This document shows, in pieces, positions 24,738 through 38,094 of a DNA stretch of 64,000 nt. The stretch's first letter is position 1. Each line of letters starts with the position of its first letter. The notes beneath the pieces were generated by a model. That model ran no database searches. It was not told where the DNA came from and saw only the letters and a program-made list of their open reading frames with translations. Source of the stretch: Rana temporaria. Its lineage: Eukaryota > Chordata > Amphibia > Anura > Ranidae. The stretch is from positions 194,773,044 to 194,837,043 of the forward strand of contig NC_053494.1 in NCBI RefSeq assembly GCF_905171775.1. The letters are read 5' to 3'. The position numbers were made by a program, and so were the translations under genes.

Positions 24738-26394
24738 CAGTGTCTTATCTGTATGGCTTCAATTTTAAGGTGACTTTTTTAGGAATACATGGGTTGGAAT
24801 TATAATTACAGTGAACCTCTCATGAGAAAAGTGGGTATTGCGGGCCATCTAAGAACACTAGTTGCCTGGCTGTGTCTAAAGGGTCATGAAAGTGTAAGAA
24901 TTCCTTCTCTGTACACTTGTCCCTGTCAGTCCCTCATACGGTATGGAAGCCAAAGGAACACCATGACAGGGAATTTTCTCAAAACGAGAGTCTCCATTAA
25001 TCTCTGACAACAGATTTTCTTTAAGCTAAACTATATCTGAGCACCACAAACTGAAAAACTGTGTTTATCTCATTTTTAATATTAAAGCAAATCCACCCAT
25101 CCATGCTTTGTTTTGTTGAGAAAACACTTTAAATAACAACCCCCTAGTGTTTCTATCCATGACCATCTTGAGTAAGGGCAGATTATTCATGTAGCCTTTA
25201 CTTAGCTCAGGCAGGTGAAAAAAAAAAATTGCCCATGGAGACTCCTAAAATGTATGACATTATGTTGGCCTAGGCCAGAAACCAAGAAGCAGCTGAAAGA
25301 AATTTAATAAAGTGCCGACTTCAGTTGAGCTCTGGTGCAGTGCAGAAAAATTCAGACATACAGTACTCCGCTATGCACCTCTCTGCTGAAATGTGGTGTG
25401 GAAAGGGCACATAGAAAACATTTCTTACTATGTGACCTAGGGGAAGACCTGTATTGACCAGGTGCAGAAAAAAGCAGGTCTCTGTACATGAGGCTGCACA
25501 CTTGTCTCTGCACATCTGTCAAACTCAGATGTGCATGTGAGTCTGTACAACCAATACGTCTCCATCGCCTAACATAGGCTGTCTGCTATCAGCTCCATGA
25601 CTGACACATAAATGACTTTTTCCCACTGTATGGGCTTCCGCGCCAAGGTGACTGAGCCTGTAGCTACACCTAAAAATATATAAAGTATTTGTTATTATAC
25701 ATTGTTCCTACTGAATTTAAAAAAAGTTTGGACTGGAGTTCCAAAGTAGAATAATATATTTCCATAGGCTGCTCTAGTACATTTTACTACATCGTGATAC
25801 AGGAGTGGATAAGTTAAAGTATAAGTTTTGAGATTACTTAAGTATCATCTTCAGGCATTTTATGTATTAGGAGCCATAAAATGAAATGACACTGAGAAAA
25901 TCTGAAACTCTTCAGGTAAATTGCTTGGTATTACACAGTACAGCTCGCACTGTCTCCATTTACCATGGTCTTCACTTAATCAAATTTAATGATCTCAGGG
26001 GCTCGATGTGGAACACCAGATTCAGCGTCCTACTCCCTCAAGAATTAATTTACTCCAATTTCTGCACATGCATTGGCTGACATAAGTACATTAATGACAA
26101 CACTTAGAAGCAATGAGCATGTGGGTGTAAATGTTCAGATATACTTTTACATGTGAGAAACTGGATTTATATATGTTGGTCTACATGATGAGTTTTTTTT
26201 TTTTTTATTAGTAAAATGCTTTTAAGCATTTTTAGTATACAGAAAGAAAGCAATACATGTGGCTAAGCAATGGGACAAAAGGCACCAATTAGGGCAGTTC
26301 AACATGACATGGACAATGGAAGTAGGCTGGTCAACATTTGGCAGATTTAGGATTTGGCTAACGTTTTGATGGTTTGAGTCAATGGTATGCTGGT
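24738..26394. other. No gene recognised
   Basis: Mixed sequence without recognised genes. T run at about 26192-26207. Confidence 0.3.
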
Positions 26395-27185
26395 TGAGAT
26401 GTTAGTGGCAGGCAAAAGATAAAGAGAAGAGAAAAGGAAGGGTAGTGAAGGAAAGTAGGTGTTTGAGAGGGGTGTAGAGTGAGGTAGAGAGGAAGGTACT
26501 TCTCCAAGGGATGTGGAAGAGGGATGGTATTTTAGAGTGAGGTCTACTTTAGATGGTGGTGGCAGTGTAGTTCCATGTGCAGGGCAAGGTAAAGAGAAGA
26601 GAACAGGAAGGGTTGAGGAGGAGTGTAGGAGGTTGAGAGAAGTGTGGATTGTATTAGAGGAGAAGGTACTTCATCCAAGGATGGGGAAGGGGATGGTATG
26701 TTAGAGCATGCCCTAGCTGAGATGTTGGTGGTAGGGTAGTTTCATGTACAGGGCAAGGTAAAGAGAAGAAGTAAGGGAAGGGTTGAGAAGGATTGTAGGA
26801 GGTCGAGAGAAGTGTGGAGGGGATTAGAGGGGAAGGTACTTCACCCAAGGATTGGGAAGGGGGATGGTATGCTAGAGCATGCCCTAGCTGAGATGTTGGT
26901 TGTAGGGTAGTCCCATATGCAGGGCAAGGTGAAGAGAAGAGAAAAGGAAGGGTTGAGAGAAGTGTGGAGTTGGTTTAGAGGTGAAGGCACTTTGCCATAG
27001 GAAGGGGGGTGGTATGTTAGAGCATTGTCTAGTTGAGATGTTGGTGGCAGGGCAGTCCCATGTGCAGAGCACAGTGAAGAGAAAAGCAAAGTAAGGGTAG
27101 AAATGGAGTGCAGGAGGTTGGTAGGGATGTGGAGTGGGGTAGAGGGGAAGCTACTTTACTAAGGGGTGGGGAACAGGTGTCCACC
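26395..27185. repeat. Satellite-like tandem repeat, ~170-bp unit
   Basis: AGGGCAAGGTAAAGAGAAGAG recurs at about 26410 (diverged), 26581, 26750, 26921 and 27066 (diverged). Spacings are 171, 169, 171 and 145 bp. Each unit continues with GGAAGGGTTGAGAGAAGTGTGG- and GGTATGTTAGAGCATG-like blocks. About four and a half copies. Confidence 0.85.
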
Positions 27186-28498
27186 TGGACAGGTCAACAT
27201 TAATCCTGTTCAAAAGGATTTAGTAGCATACATATTGGAGAAAATTCTTATATTGAGTGGAGCCCATAAAAGAAACCCAGATGCTCCAAGTGGAGACATA
27301 TTGTTTGACTCTTAATTTCTCCATACACTTAATTTCAGAGACTCACTTCTTGATGAAGGGTAGGAAAATATCTCAAATGGTTTGGGATCACAGTTCTGGT
27401 GGCTGCATGTTAAGGTTTGATGGTCACCTGTCCATTATATATTATATTGTATATTTATTTTTTATCGTCTTTCAGCTCCTATTACATGCCCATCTGGCTC
27501 ATTACCTGGTACATCTGTCTTGTTTTAAAGTTGTTTGAATGTATCAGATATATTTTCCATGTTAAGGATATGCAAGCTAAGCAATGCATGTAAGGCACTG
27601 AAGTATTTATTACCTATCACAGAGATCATAACTCTCCCTCTGGCAATGCCTTCATCTGCTTTTCTCTCCAGAAGAAGTCTTTTTTGTTCAGGCATCATTT
27701 GGGCAACCATCTACTTCCTTGACTGAGATGCTTATAGATGTCTGACACAGATCAGGCCCTGCTGCAGCCTCTTCACCTTGTGACTTGTTACAATGTTACT
27801 ATGTCAGTGGGAAAGATGAGACTGAAGAAATGCTTTCACCTGTCTGCAACAGACTGATGACATCATCACATCCTAGGCAGTGCTGATAATAGCAGTCCAA
27901 CATTTTGAAAAACTTAACTTGTTTTGTGTTATGACTTTTTATAAATTAATTCATACAGATTTCTAACATTACTGAAAAGTCCACTTTAAGAGTCACCTGC
28001 AGTGCTTTAAACACTCTGTCCTTTGTAATAGAAAAAGAGTGTAAATTATAAATTACTGCAAAGACATAGTGCAAGTCAGTCCCAACACTTTAGTAGGAAC
28101 AGTATGTTCTAGCACAGTTCATCCCAAGGCACACTTGTGCTTATAGCATCCTCCATTTCCATAGATCAGAATGGACGTTTTCCTTATATTTCCTTAAATA
28201 GTTGGCTGTAAAAGCAAAACATCTGTATTTGGTATCTAATCCTTGGTACACGGAGTCTATCGGGCAGCATATTGCTTCAGTAATTAGCCCTCAATCTTTG
28301 CATCTTTGAGGTCTTGCCTTGCTAGGCTCCATGGTGCATTTTTCACCAAGTCAGACTTTTTTTCTCAGTGACCTTGTGTGGGTTTCAACATTTACTCATG
28401 GGTAAAAATGAGTGGAGTTGTTTTTTTGCAATACATCTTTTGAATTATGGAAAATGTCATCAAATTTAGTCTTGAATTTTACAATGCATACTGCTTAG
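27186..28498. other. No gene recognised
   Basis: No coding or repeat identity could be assigned. Confidence 0.3.
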
Positions 28499-28812
28499 CA
28501 GTAATGGCTCCAGCCGGAGGGGCGGCAAACAAACCAACCGACCCCCCATGGGTGGTACTCATGCGGTCGGGCTCCAGTGTTGGTGGCGATGCAGAGAGAG
28601 ACCGCTTCCATCCAATGGGGAAGGCCTCCTCCGGATCTCCTGGATCTCTCAGTACATCATCCCCCGGTACCAGCCAATGCGGTCCCTTCTGCTCTCGGCC
28701 AATCGTGTCTCAGGACACACTTCCTGAATGGCCGGGAGGAGAAGCAGGAAGACAAAAGCAAATATTTATTTGCTATTGTCACACAACTGAGTGTGTTTAG
28801 GGTACACCCGAG
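28499..28812. repeat. hAT-like repeat fragment, relative of 14690
   Basis: Begins CAGTAATGGCTCCAGCCGG and shares GGCCGGGAGGAGAA.CAGGAAGACAA and GCTATTGTCACACAACTG with 14760-14820. The opposite terminus was not found. Confidence 0.5.
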
Positions 28813-28829
28813 CCCACCCTTTCCCTACT

Positions 28830-29045
28830 CCCTGACCATGGACCGCAGCCTGGGATTAAGTCAGCGTCCTGCTAAGGGCTTGGAAGGCCAAGTGTCTATC
28901 CGTAGGCTTGAGAAAAAAGCAGTGTTTTCAAGCCCTTACGGAAGGCCATCAAGGAGGAGGATGCTCAGAGCTGATGCGGGAGCTGGTTCCAAAGAGAATT
29001 CCCCAGTGTTTGGAGCCGGCGGCCACCTTTTGAAGCTGATCGACT
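28830..29045. repeat. Possible L2/Rex1-type LINE 3' fragment
   Basis: Text such as TCAAGCCCTTACGGAAGGCC followed by GGAGCTGGTTCCAAAGAG resembles the C-terminal end of L2-like ORF2. Similarity is weak; no full motif is visible. Confidence 0.3.
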
Positions 29046-29957
29046 AGATTGAATAATCGCTAACATATCTACATTCCATTAAGTGGAGATGTCTTCGGTG
29101 ACAATCTGTCAATGTTATTGAAACTCAACATGTTTCAATTCATGAGTCTTCATCAGGAGGTAAACAATAAAGTAAAAACCCAGTGATGCATTTTAAAAGA
29201 ATGAGTGCATGTCCAAGGAGAACCCTGAGATGTATATTTGGTATGATGCAAGAGATGCCAGACCCAGTCACATTCTCAACACAAAAAGGAAATAATCACC
29301 TGAAAAGGAATACAAATTAGAGGCCCAGCAGATGGTATCCGAACTTGGCAGAGCAAACACAGCAAACTTTGTACACAACCAATTAAGTTAATTTATCCTG
29401 GATTTTTTTTAACTACCCAAGCTTGTAGCAAAATCACATCACATAAACAGGTCCATTATGTTTGCTAGCATGATTGATAGGTTTATTTATTAGAGAACAA
29501 ATCAATAAAATATCCACTGTCTCTTCTCTTTACTATTATTTAATCATATATTTATAGTCCCATACACATTCATTAGCTTGACTGCAAAGGAAATTATGGC
29601 TCCTAGTCAGCTACAGAGTGCGGTAATGTCAAGTACTGTATGAATTTCAATAATACAACAAAGAAAGAAAATGGAAAATTAATTCTATCACACTCAGGAG
29701 ACTTTATTCATTTATCAAAAAACATCAAAACCTACAATAATAAATAAAGCACATTAAGACCCACCAGCATTAATATGTAACAGATCTGTCTAAAAACACT
29801 GTATCGATCGACCCCCAACTTTAAACTCATCAATGGCTCAAAGAAAACAGCGGAATGCAATATATCAATATGCAGAATTTTCCATATAATAATTCGAACA
29901 TAAATAATTTTGAACTGCATTTTGTTGCCTTCAGAGGGCAACAATATTGTTACACAC

Positions 29958-30124
29958 TGGGGTTGATTTACTAAAACCGGAGAGTGCAAAAACCTGCTGC
30001 AGCTGTGCATGGTGGCCAATCAGCTTTTAACTTCAACTTATTCAATTAAACAATGCAAGATGATTGGTTTATATGCAGAGCTGCACCAGATTTTGCACTC
30101 TCCAGTTTTAATAAATCAACCCCA
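29958..30124. repeat. Short MITE with TGGGGTTGATTTACTAAAA ends
   Basis: TGGGGTTGATTTACTAAAAC at the left and its inverse (TTTAATAAATCAACCCCA) at the right, with GGAGAGTGCAAAA / TTTTGCACTCTCC just inside. A partial relative follows directly at 30126-30200. Confidence 0.8.
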
Positions 30125-30226
30125 GTGGTTTATTTACTAAAGGAACAGAATTCACTTTACAAGGGAATTTGCACTTTGCAAGAATTTGCCCTGCAAGCTT
30201 ACGGAATATAGTGAAGTTTGACTTTG

Positions 30227-30640
30227 AGCGTCATTTCTTCAATGTTGTCACATGAAAAGATATAATAAAATATTTACAAAAATGTGAGGGGCATCCTGAA
30301 ATGGAAGTTGGAGGAGCGCAAGGTCTCTAACACCCACCAGCTCTGTGATGTCATCATGGAGGAGTGGAAGAGGACTCCAGTGGCAATCTGTAAAGCTCCG
30401 GTGAACTCCATGCCCAAAAGGGTTAAGGCAGTGCTGGAAAATAATGGTGGCCACACAAAATATTGACACTTTGGGCCCAATTTGTACTCACTTATGTTGC
30501 CAGTGGTTTTGACATTAAGGCTGTGTGTTGAGTTATTTTGAGGGGACAGAATTTACACTGTTATACAAGCTGTGCACTAAGATATAATAAAATATTTACA
30601 AAAATGTGAGGGGTGTACTCACTTTTGTGAGGTACTGTAT
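30227..30640 (+). pseudogene. Tc1/mariner-type relic, transposase C-terminus
   Basis: 30284-30466 translates to a segment ending VNSMPKRVKAVLENNGGHTKY and stop, the typical last residues of a Tc1/mariner-family transposase. The element end (GATATAATAAAATATTTACA ...) occurs twice in the same orientation, at 30259 and 30584, so the copy is rearranged and lacks a left end and the N-terminal part. Confidence 0.75.
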
Positions 30641-31418
30641 TAGTGCAAATAAAAAAAGTATCACATACAGTACTCAACTTATTATGACATTATCTTTCAT
30701 GCACAAGCAATGGATCAGGCTTGCTGGTTTTGCAGCTTTACAATATGCCATGCCATTATGAACAGATCAGCTTCAAGACTGCAGACAACATAAATGAATG
30801 GTGCAACATATGCTGGGATTCTCCATTAAATTTAATGAGCCTAGCCGGAAGATTAGACTTAAAAGTTTTGTCACGGCAGTCTCTCGGTGTCGGTGCATCT
30901 GAGCGGAATATCCTGAAGACAAAGCCTCGCAACAGCATTCGCAAGTCTTGTACTGCAAGAGAGCCACTTTTGAATTACAATTCATATGAAGTACTCTCTT
31001 TTCCATCAGCTGTGCTTTTCGCTAGCTACAGCTGTCTTCTTCCAGACACAGTATCTCCTCAATCCTTATAATCTACATTCCATTAGCACGTAAGCCTTTG
31101 TTTCCAGCTAGCCTTTGTCTTTGCATATCCTTTTTTCAAAGGCATCGTATCTTGTGATATTATATTTAAACCCCTTGTTTTGTCTACACATTGACTTTCC
31201 TATGCAAGGCAGTAAGCCTCTAAGGCTGAAGTATTACCTTATGCAGAATATGTTTCTATCTGCCGTTCCTCTATCATTGCATTAAAAATGGAGGAAGGGC
31301 TAACCGAACATTCATATTGGAGTATATTGCTTAAAGAAGAATTCCAGATATAGTTTTTTTTACATAGTTACATTTGTCCAGCTTGTCCAGGACTCTGCAT
31401 TCACTATTTTTATTACTA
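30641..31418. other. No gene recognised
   Basis: Higher-complexity sequence, possibly single copy. A 116-codon frame at 30721-31071 shows no recognisable domain. Confidence 0.3.
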
Positions 31419-32502
31419 TATAGGTTTTATATAGCGCCAACAGTTTGCACAGCGCTTAACAAAATAAAGGCAGACATTACAGTTACATTACAGTTTGGTA
31501 CAAGAGGAATCAGAGGGCCCTGCTCATTTGAGCTTACAATCTAAAAGGGGGGGGTCAATTGATACAAAAGGTAATAGCTGTGGGGGATGAGCTGATGGAG
31601 GAAGTAAAACAGTGTTAGTTAGGCTTCTTTAAAGAGAAGAGTTTTCAGGGATTGTCTAAATATGGATCGATTAGGGGACAGTCAGGCAGATTGGGATAGG
31701 GAGTTCCAAAGGATGGAAGAAGCTCTGGAGAAATCCCGGAGGCGAGCATGGGAGGAGGTGTCAAGGGAGCTATAGAGCAGGAGGTATTGGAAGGACTTAA
31801 GAGAGTGGCTTGTTTGGTATTTTGGGACTAGGTTAGTGATGTAGCTTGGGGCCGAGTTGTGGATGGCTTTGTATATTATTGTTAATACTTCGAATTTTAT
31901 TTGTTGGGTGAGTGGGAGCCAGTGGAGGAATTGGCAGAGAGGGATGGAGGACTCTGAATGGTTGGTAAGGTGGATGAGTCTTGCAGCAGCATTTATGATG
32001 GACTGAAGGGGGAGATAGTCTATGTAAAGGTAATCCAATGAGGAGGGAGTTACAGTAGTCGAGGCGAGAGATGACCAGGGAGTGAATTAGAAGCTTGGTG
32101 GAGTCATTAGTTAAAAAGGGATGTATTCTGGAAATGTTGCGGAGGTTAAGGCGGCATGATTTGGACAGGGATTGGATGTGGGCCTGAAGCGGCAGTTCAG
32201 AGTCTAAGGTTAGCTCTAGCACCCTGGCATGTGGGGACGGACTGATAGATGTGCCATTGATCTTGATAGAGAAGTCAGGGGAAGTGGCACGTGGGAGAGG
32301 AAATATTAAGAACTCCGTTTTAGATAGATTCAGTTTGAGGAATTGGTTTGACATCCAGGATGATATGTCTGTTAGTAAATCAGTGATGTATGAGGAGATT
32401 GATGGGGTGAGCTGAGGGGCAGAGAGATAGATTTGAGTGTTGCCAGCATATAAATGGTAGTGGAAGCCATGGGAGGCTATCAGCTGACCCAGGGAGGATG
32501 TG

Positions 32503-32504
<2 letters not shown>
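31419..32504 (-). pseudogene. L2/Rex1-like LINE, ORF2 C-terminus, dead
   Basis: The minus strand encodes SHGFHYHLYAGNTQIYLS, DISSWMSNQFLKLNLSKTEF and LIHSLVISRLDYCNSLL, then, after a frameshift near 32015, INAAARLIHLTNHSESS and ILWNSL. These are conserved steps of L2/CR1-superfamily reverse transcriptases. The catalytic YADD has become YAGN. The 3' tail (TTTATATAGCGCCAACAG...) ends near 31419. The 5' side is cut by a TA repeat. Confidence 0.8.

Positions 32505-32547
<43 letters not shown>
32505..32547. repeat. (TA)n microsatellite
   Basis: Uninterrupted alternating TA of about 43 bp next to the LINE fragment. Confidence 0.95.
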
Positions 32548-32552
<5 letters not shown>

Positions 32553-33356
32553 CCACATTTACAGAACAGAACAGAAGCAGGAGCAGATGTACAGAAGAGT
32601 TTATTAAAATTCATAAGAGACTGTTTTTGAGGACTAGAGCTTCAAATCAATTGTGTGATTTGATGATAGGGGGTACACACCCATGTCTGAATACTAAGGA
32701 CTGCTAATTGGCTGGCTCCATAAGCCTTACAAATTTCATACGTGATTGGCCCCAGTTATGGATGCTTTACCAGCTGTCACTTCAAGGGAACGTAGATCAT
32801 TGTCAGAAAATGGCAGAAATTCAGTGTATCTACCTTAACAAGGAGACCTTGAGCTGGATATTTAGTTGATGAGCAACCATTTCAATACAAGAAGCCCTTC
32901 CGAACATCTTGTGTGTTTATTCTGCCATGAAATATTACCTAGGGATCCCAGTCCTCAAGGAATCTTCTTCAGAATCTGCAACCTTTGCAGAAACTCTTCT
33001 CTGCAATTACTCTTCCCCAGGGACGCCTCCTACACATCACAAACACAATTTACAACTGTTTCTCATTGTTTGTCAAGTAATTGGTAACCCCATTGTAATC
33101 TTGTGTAGGATAAATCGTTGCTGTAGTGAAATTACATATGGAATGGTTATTATGCACTCATGAATAGCAGAGGAACCTTTGCTTGCTGACAATCCAACTT
33201 TCCTCCATATAGACAATACGTGTGAATAGAGGCCAAGGGAAAATAATGGAAAGAAATGTAAGGTATGAAAAATACAACAGCTGTAGCAAGATTTTCTTTC
33301 TTTGCAACAAAAACATGAGAACATATGGCAAACCTAGAAAAATGTTGCCTTGTTGC
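32548..33356. other. No gene recognised
   Basis: No repeat or gene could be assigned. Confidence 0.3.
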
Positions 33357-33360
33357 TTAA

Positions 33361-34338
33361 AGCGGAACTACACTGCATCTGAGCATCCCCAACCCAAAAA
33401 GAGGCAATTTAAATAATTTAAAGCAAGCTCACCCATCCATCAATGTCTCTGTGATTTATATTGCTGAGAAATCCCTCCGAAAAACATGGGACTTTTACTT
33501 TTAGGCCTCGTACACACGACCGAACATGTCTGCTGAAACTGGTCCGCGGACCAATTTCCGCGGACATGTTCGGTTGTCTGTACGGCCGACCGGACCGGAT
33601 TCCCGGCCTAGCGGACAGGTTTCCAGTGGACAAATGTTTCTTAGCATGCTAAGAAACATGTCCGCTGGAACCATGTCCGTCGGACATGTCCGATGGTTAG
33701 TATAACTCATCGGACATGTCCGCTCGGCCGAAAGCCCTCGCATGCGTCGAAGTGATTCAACGCATGCTTGGAAGCATTGACCTTCCAGGGTCGCGCATGT
33801 CACCGCATCATCGTTCGCTGTCCGCGGGGATTTTGGTCTAATGGTGTGTACACACATCAGACCAAAATCCGGCGGACCATTTTCATCGGACCGTCCCACC
33901 GTGTGTACAAGGCCTTAAAGTAAAAGTCTAACAATTGCTAAAAATGCTTTATTTTGTCTCCTACTTCTGCCTATCTTGCCTAATCTGTATAAAAAAATTA
34001 GTGCATTTGCCTAATTAATCTGCTCTGGTCCATTCACGTGATTCCCAAGCTCCAGCTCCCCTTTGTCAGTGATTGGCTGCTTCTGGGGAGAGGAGAGAGC
34101 TCTGATAATGACTGGTACAGCCTGAAATTGTGATCTCACTCATAGCCTATGGGTGACTTCACAGCTCCCAAAATTCTCAGCCCCTGAGTAATGCAGGATT
34201 ACAGTACGTGATCGGACCAGAGCAGAATAAAAATAGGTATGTTCACACATCTTTTTTTATACAGGTTAGGCAGGATAGGTAGGAGGAGGGGGATGGAGAC
34301 ATTTTTAGGAATAGTTAGACTGAGACTTTTCTACCACT
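33361..34338. repeat. TTAA-flanked element with nested Harbinger-type MITE
   Basis: TTAA at 33357-33360 and 34339-34342. The left end AGCGGAACTACACT and the inverse of the right end (AGTGGTAGAAAAGT) are similar. It is split by the TTA MITE at 33504-33914. Confidence 0.55.
33504..33914. repeat. Harbinger-type MITE related to the large elements
   Basis: Starts GGCCTCGTACACACGACCGA and ends GTGTGTACAAGGCC, with TTA at 33501-33503 and 33915-33917. The subterminal ACATGTCTGCTGAAACTGG hairpin matches the left end of the Harbinger element at 47734. Confidence 0.85.
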
Positions 34339-34342
34339 TTAA

Positions 34343-35954
34343 TGAGAAGTGTCCCTTGTACTGGTTCTAGCTGTCCTAGTTGAAATCTTTAGTCCCTCGG
34401 TCCAACCACACCTTCACAACAGTAATATTTCAGTGATACAGACTGTAATTGGCTGTTAGCCCCATTCGGGAAACATCCGAATTTGCAGGATGTTTGGCGG
34501 GTGTTCACCCTACCGAAGAACTCTGCAATGCACTGCATTCTGAACTGTGCATACTGCGCCCCGATTGGGCAAAGCTGGTTGTTAAGGAGCGGGGTCAAGA
34601 AACCGGCCATGGTATCCTTAACAACCAATGAGTCATCAGCTGTTAGTGGGATTCACCACTGACAGCTGAATATATATATATAAAAAATTGCTTAGTAACA
34701 TTTTTTTTCCAAAACGGCATGGGTTCCCCCCAAAATTCTTACCAGACCATCATCCATGCATGCAGCCTGGTAGGTCAGGAAAGGGGGGTGACAAGGCCCC
34801 CCCCTCCTGAAGCATGCCTCCACCCAAAATAACCTTGCCCCCATGTTGATGAGGATAATGGTCTCTTCCCCACAACCCTGTACCTTGTTGGCCTAGGCCA
34901 GGATACAGCATGGATGATAGCACCCCCTGTTTTGTCTTAGCAGAGATTCTATTTGAAATACATTGCAGAGTTTACAACCTATATTTTGTCTTCTTTTCAT
35001 TGCCAAGTAACACTACAGCAGGGTTTCTCGTGCCACTAATTACAATGCATCACTTTTTAGCGTTTCGTTTTTGATTTCAGCAGGTAAAGCTTCATATCAA
35101 ACCCTTTTAGAAGTTTGCAAAATCAAACTTCACTTTATATAAATTAACAGATATGGAAAAGAATGAACACAAAGGCGCTCTGCTCCTCTCTGAACATCAA
35201 TTACTTCATTCCCCTGAATTCTAAACTCGCATCTGCATACAGACAAAATCTGGTCTATTTGTCCCATTATATTCTGAGTATTGATTATCCAGGGAAGGCC
35301 AGGCTATTCAGAAGTAATAGCTTTAACCCAATTCCAGAAACAATAAATGCATTTTGTGTCGAGAGCCGCCGGATTGGTTGAGTATGCAAATTCTGCCAAT
35401 AATGTCTATACAGTCTGGATAGCGTGAGTGGGAACAATTTGTAACAGTCTGAAATGCAGCCGTTTGTAATTCACCTTGTGATAGGGGAAATTGAATTGGG
35501 TGTATAGGAACCCTTTTGTATAGAGTTTTTTTTAAGAAGCACTCTGACCTTAGAGATGAGCAAATCCATTCACAAACGGAATGAGCCTGGACATTTCTAT
35601 TTATTGTTTTTTTTTTTTTTGCAAATTATCAATCTGTGTTAATGCGAATCTGTTTATACTGAAAAAGTATGTAACTCAAGAATCGCTGCAGCCAACAAGG
35701 TTCATTTTATGTAGAACTAACCTAAAAACAGGTTAGAGCTCCTGACATGCAACAATATACAGTGCGGCAAAAATTAAAAAAATTGTTAACGTTTTTTTTT
35801 ATTATTATTTATTTGTTTTGTAAAAAGCCATTCTTAAGCTTAGGTCCAGTGATTTTGCCTAGGCTTAGATGATGTCATTAGTCTGCTGCATGCAAGAGGA
35901 AGCATCTCCTCAGTCTTCTCTCCCCCGGTGATCGATTTAAACTCTTTTATTGTG
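34343..35954. other. No gene recognised
   Basis: Includes a short TATATATATA run (about 34673) and repeat-like GGTTCCCCCCAAAATTCTTACC (about 34724). No gene or bounded element found. Confidence 0.3.
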
Positions 35955-36990
35955 GGGTACACACTATAAGAAAATCGGGTGAACGATCGCTTGGTTTTCC
36001 TCGATGTTTCACAGCAAGTCGGAACAGAGGATAGAAATAATGTATCAAAATTCTTGTATTGCAAAGACTTTATTTCTGTTAGTTGTTGTTTCTGATCACA
36101 CGCATTGTCTTTCGTAACTGAAAACAGTACGGATTAAAGAAACATTTGAAGTTTGTCCCTTCGGAATTTTTTTTGCAAAGTCGGAGTCTAATTTCGAAAG
36201 CTGTGTACACACTATGGCCGGGATTCAGAGAGATTGTCGTATCTTTAGTGCGGCGTAGCGCATCTGATATGCGATACGCCGACGTAACATAGAGTGTCTC
36301 GTACTGTATTCACAAAGGACTTGCTCCCTTTCATACGCCAGCGTAACGTACAATGGCCGGCGTAAGCCCGCCTAATTCAAAATAGCAAGGCTGTGGGCGT
36401 GTTGTATTTAAATTAACCGTGACCCCATGTAAATGCATGGCGGAACGAATGGCGCATGCGCGTGCATGCTCAGAATCACGTCAAATTGACTCCCTAAGAT
36501 ACGCCGGCTCAATGCCTCTGACGTGAACATAACCTACACCCAGCCCCATTCACGTACGACTTACGTAAATGATGTAAAAATCTACGCTTTTTCCGACGTC
36601 CATACTTTGCATTACCTGCGCCTCATATAGCAGGGGTAACTTTATGCCGGACGTACGCCTTATGTAAACAGCGTAGCTTATTGCGACGGGCGCAAGTACG
36701 TTCGTGAATCGGTGTATCTAGGTCATTTGCATATTCGACGCGTAAATCTACGGAAGCGACCCTTGCGGCCAGTGTAAATATGCACCCAAGATACGACGGC
36801 GTAGGAGACTTACGTCGGTCGTATCTTGGCAAAATTCAGGCATATCTGCTTTCCTGAATAAGCGTAAAGATACGACGGTGCACATTTGGACTTACGACGG
36901 CGTATCTCCAGATAGTCCTTTCTGAACCCCGGCCTATATGAAAATCGAACGATCGTGCCTTGTACGAAATTTTTCTTCCGACTTTTTTTG
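35955..36990. repeat. Two partial GTACACACTAT repeats, the second split by a MITE
   Basis: GTACACACTATA.GAAAATCG starts at 35958 and again at about 36205. The second copy is interrupted after ACACTAT by the 36216 MITE and resumes at 36935 with TATATGAAAATCGAACGATC. Confidence 0.55.
36216..36934. repeat. 'tacgccgg'-rich MITE, clean TAT duplication
   Basis: GGCCGGGATTCAGAGAGA at the left and TTTCTGAACCCCGGCC at the right. TAT occurs at 36213-36215 and 36935-36937. Removing the element with one TAT restores ACACTATATGAAAATCG, which fits a start seen elsewhere in the window. Confidence 0.85.
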
Positions 36991-38094
36991 TAGGGGACTT
37001 TAGGCTACATTTAGACTTGTGACTTGTTTTGAACAGGCGATGAGAAGGCTATATGACACATCCTCACTACCTGTTTTAACCCCGGAATTGCCATACCAAT
37101 GTGCTGAAATGGCAAGGCTTCCCCATTCGCTAGAATAGGTCACAATCGATGACGGTTTTGACCACAGAATGGGACAGGAGTAATAGTTTTGCTGTGGGCC
37201 CGAAGCAAAGCATTGTGACAGTGATATTTGAACACCCCCGTCTACTGCTTTTACAGCCTAGGGGGGTTGATTGGGGGGACACTAGAAACACGGCTTCATC
37301 ACATGTTTTTACCACCCCCCAACAACAAGCTCTGACTGTTAGCCTGGGTTCACACCTGCGTGACAGCTCGAGCATGTGTATGCAAATTTTATGCACATTA
37401 AGGTGTGAATCATTTGGGGAGACCATTCATTTAAATGGGCTGCCCAACAGACAAAACTCACATCAAAGGAGTGCATATACCTTTTTTTTAAACATTCAGA
37501 TCCAAAAACATGGTACTTTGTTACCATGTACTTTGGCTTGCTGCAACACACACACATTAGCAAGGTGTGCTGGGCTTCCATTAAGTCCACTTTCACTTCA
37601 GATTTTTTTGTTTCTCAAAGCCCCAAAGCTCCAAACAAGCTAAATCCAGTGCTTTGAAATTGTCACTGTTCAAATTTGAGCATTCAGTCAACAAAAGCTC
37701 CATTCCTAAAGCTAGAAAAGGTGCAAAAGCGAATTTGGAAGAAGAACCAGAGATTTTTTGGCCCATTATAGATTGCACAAAAACCATGCAAAAATGCATG
37801 TTATAGGCATTTTTCAGGCACGTCCATACTAAAACCCCCAAAGAAGCTCCTGTATAGCATTTCGGTCTTAAAAAAAAGCCATCTACATATGCAAAAAAGC
37901 ACAAAAACACCCTAAATTGAATGTGATCAAGTGTGAATGGAGGCTTGAAATGCACCACAGAGCGCATGCGATACAGACACTCCTTTTCATGCAATGCAGT
38001 AAGTAACACATGCCGATCAAACACTTGTCAACACAAACAAGAACTGCACACACACCAGGAGGCTTTACACAGTCATGTCTGAACCAGCATCTTA
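36991..38094. other. No gene recognised
   Basis: Contains GGTTCACACCTGCGTGACAG and AGTGTGAATGGAGGC, typical ends of 'TTCACACCT' MITEs, without resolvable borders. Poly-C/poly-T stretches near 37262 and 37480. Confidence 0.3.

Noticed and set aside
28447..29047. Open frames of 117 and 156 aa
   Set aside because: They overlap a hAT-like repeat and a possible LINE tail; no conserved motif.
37149..37643. 164-aa open frame
   Set aside because: Overlaps MITE-like sequence and has no recognisable domain.
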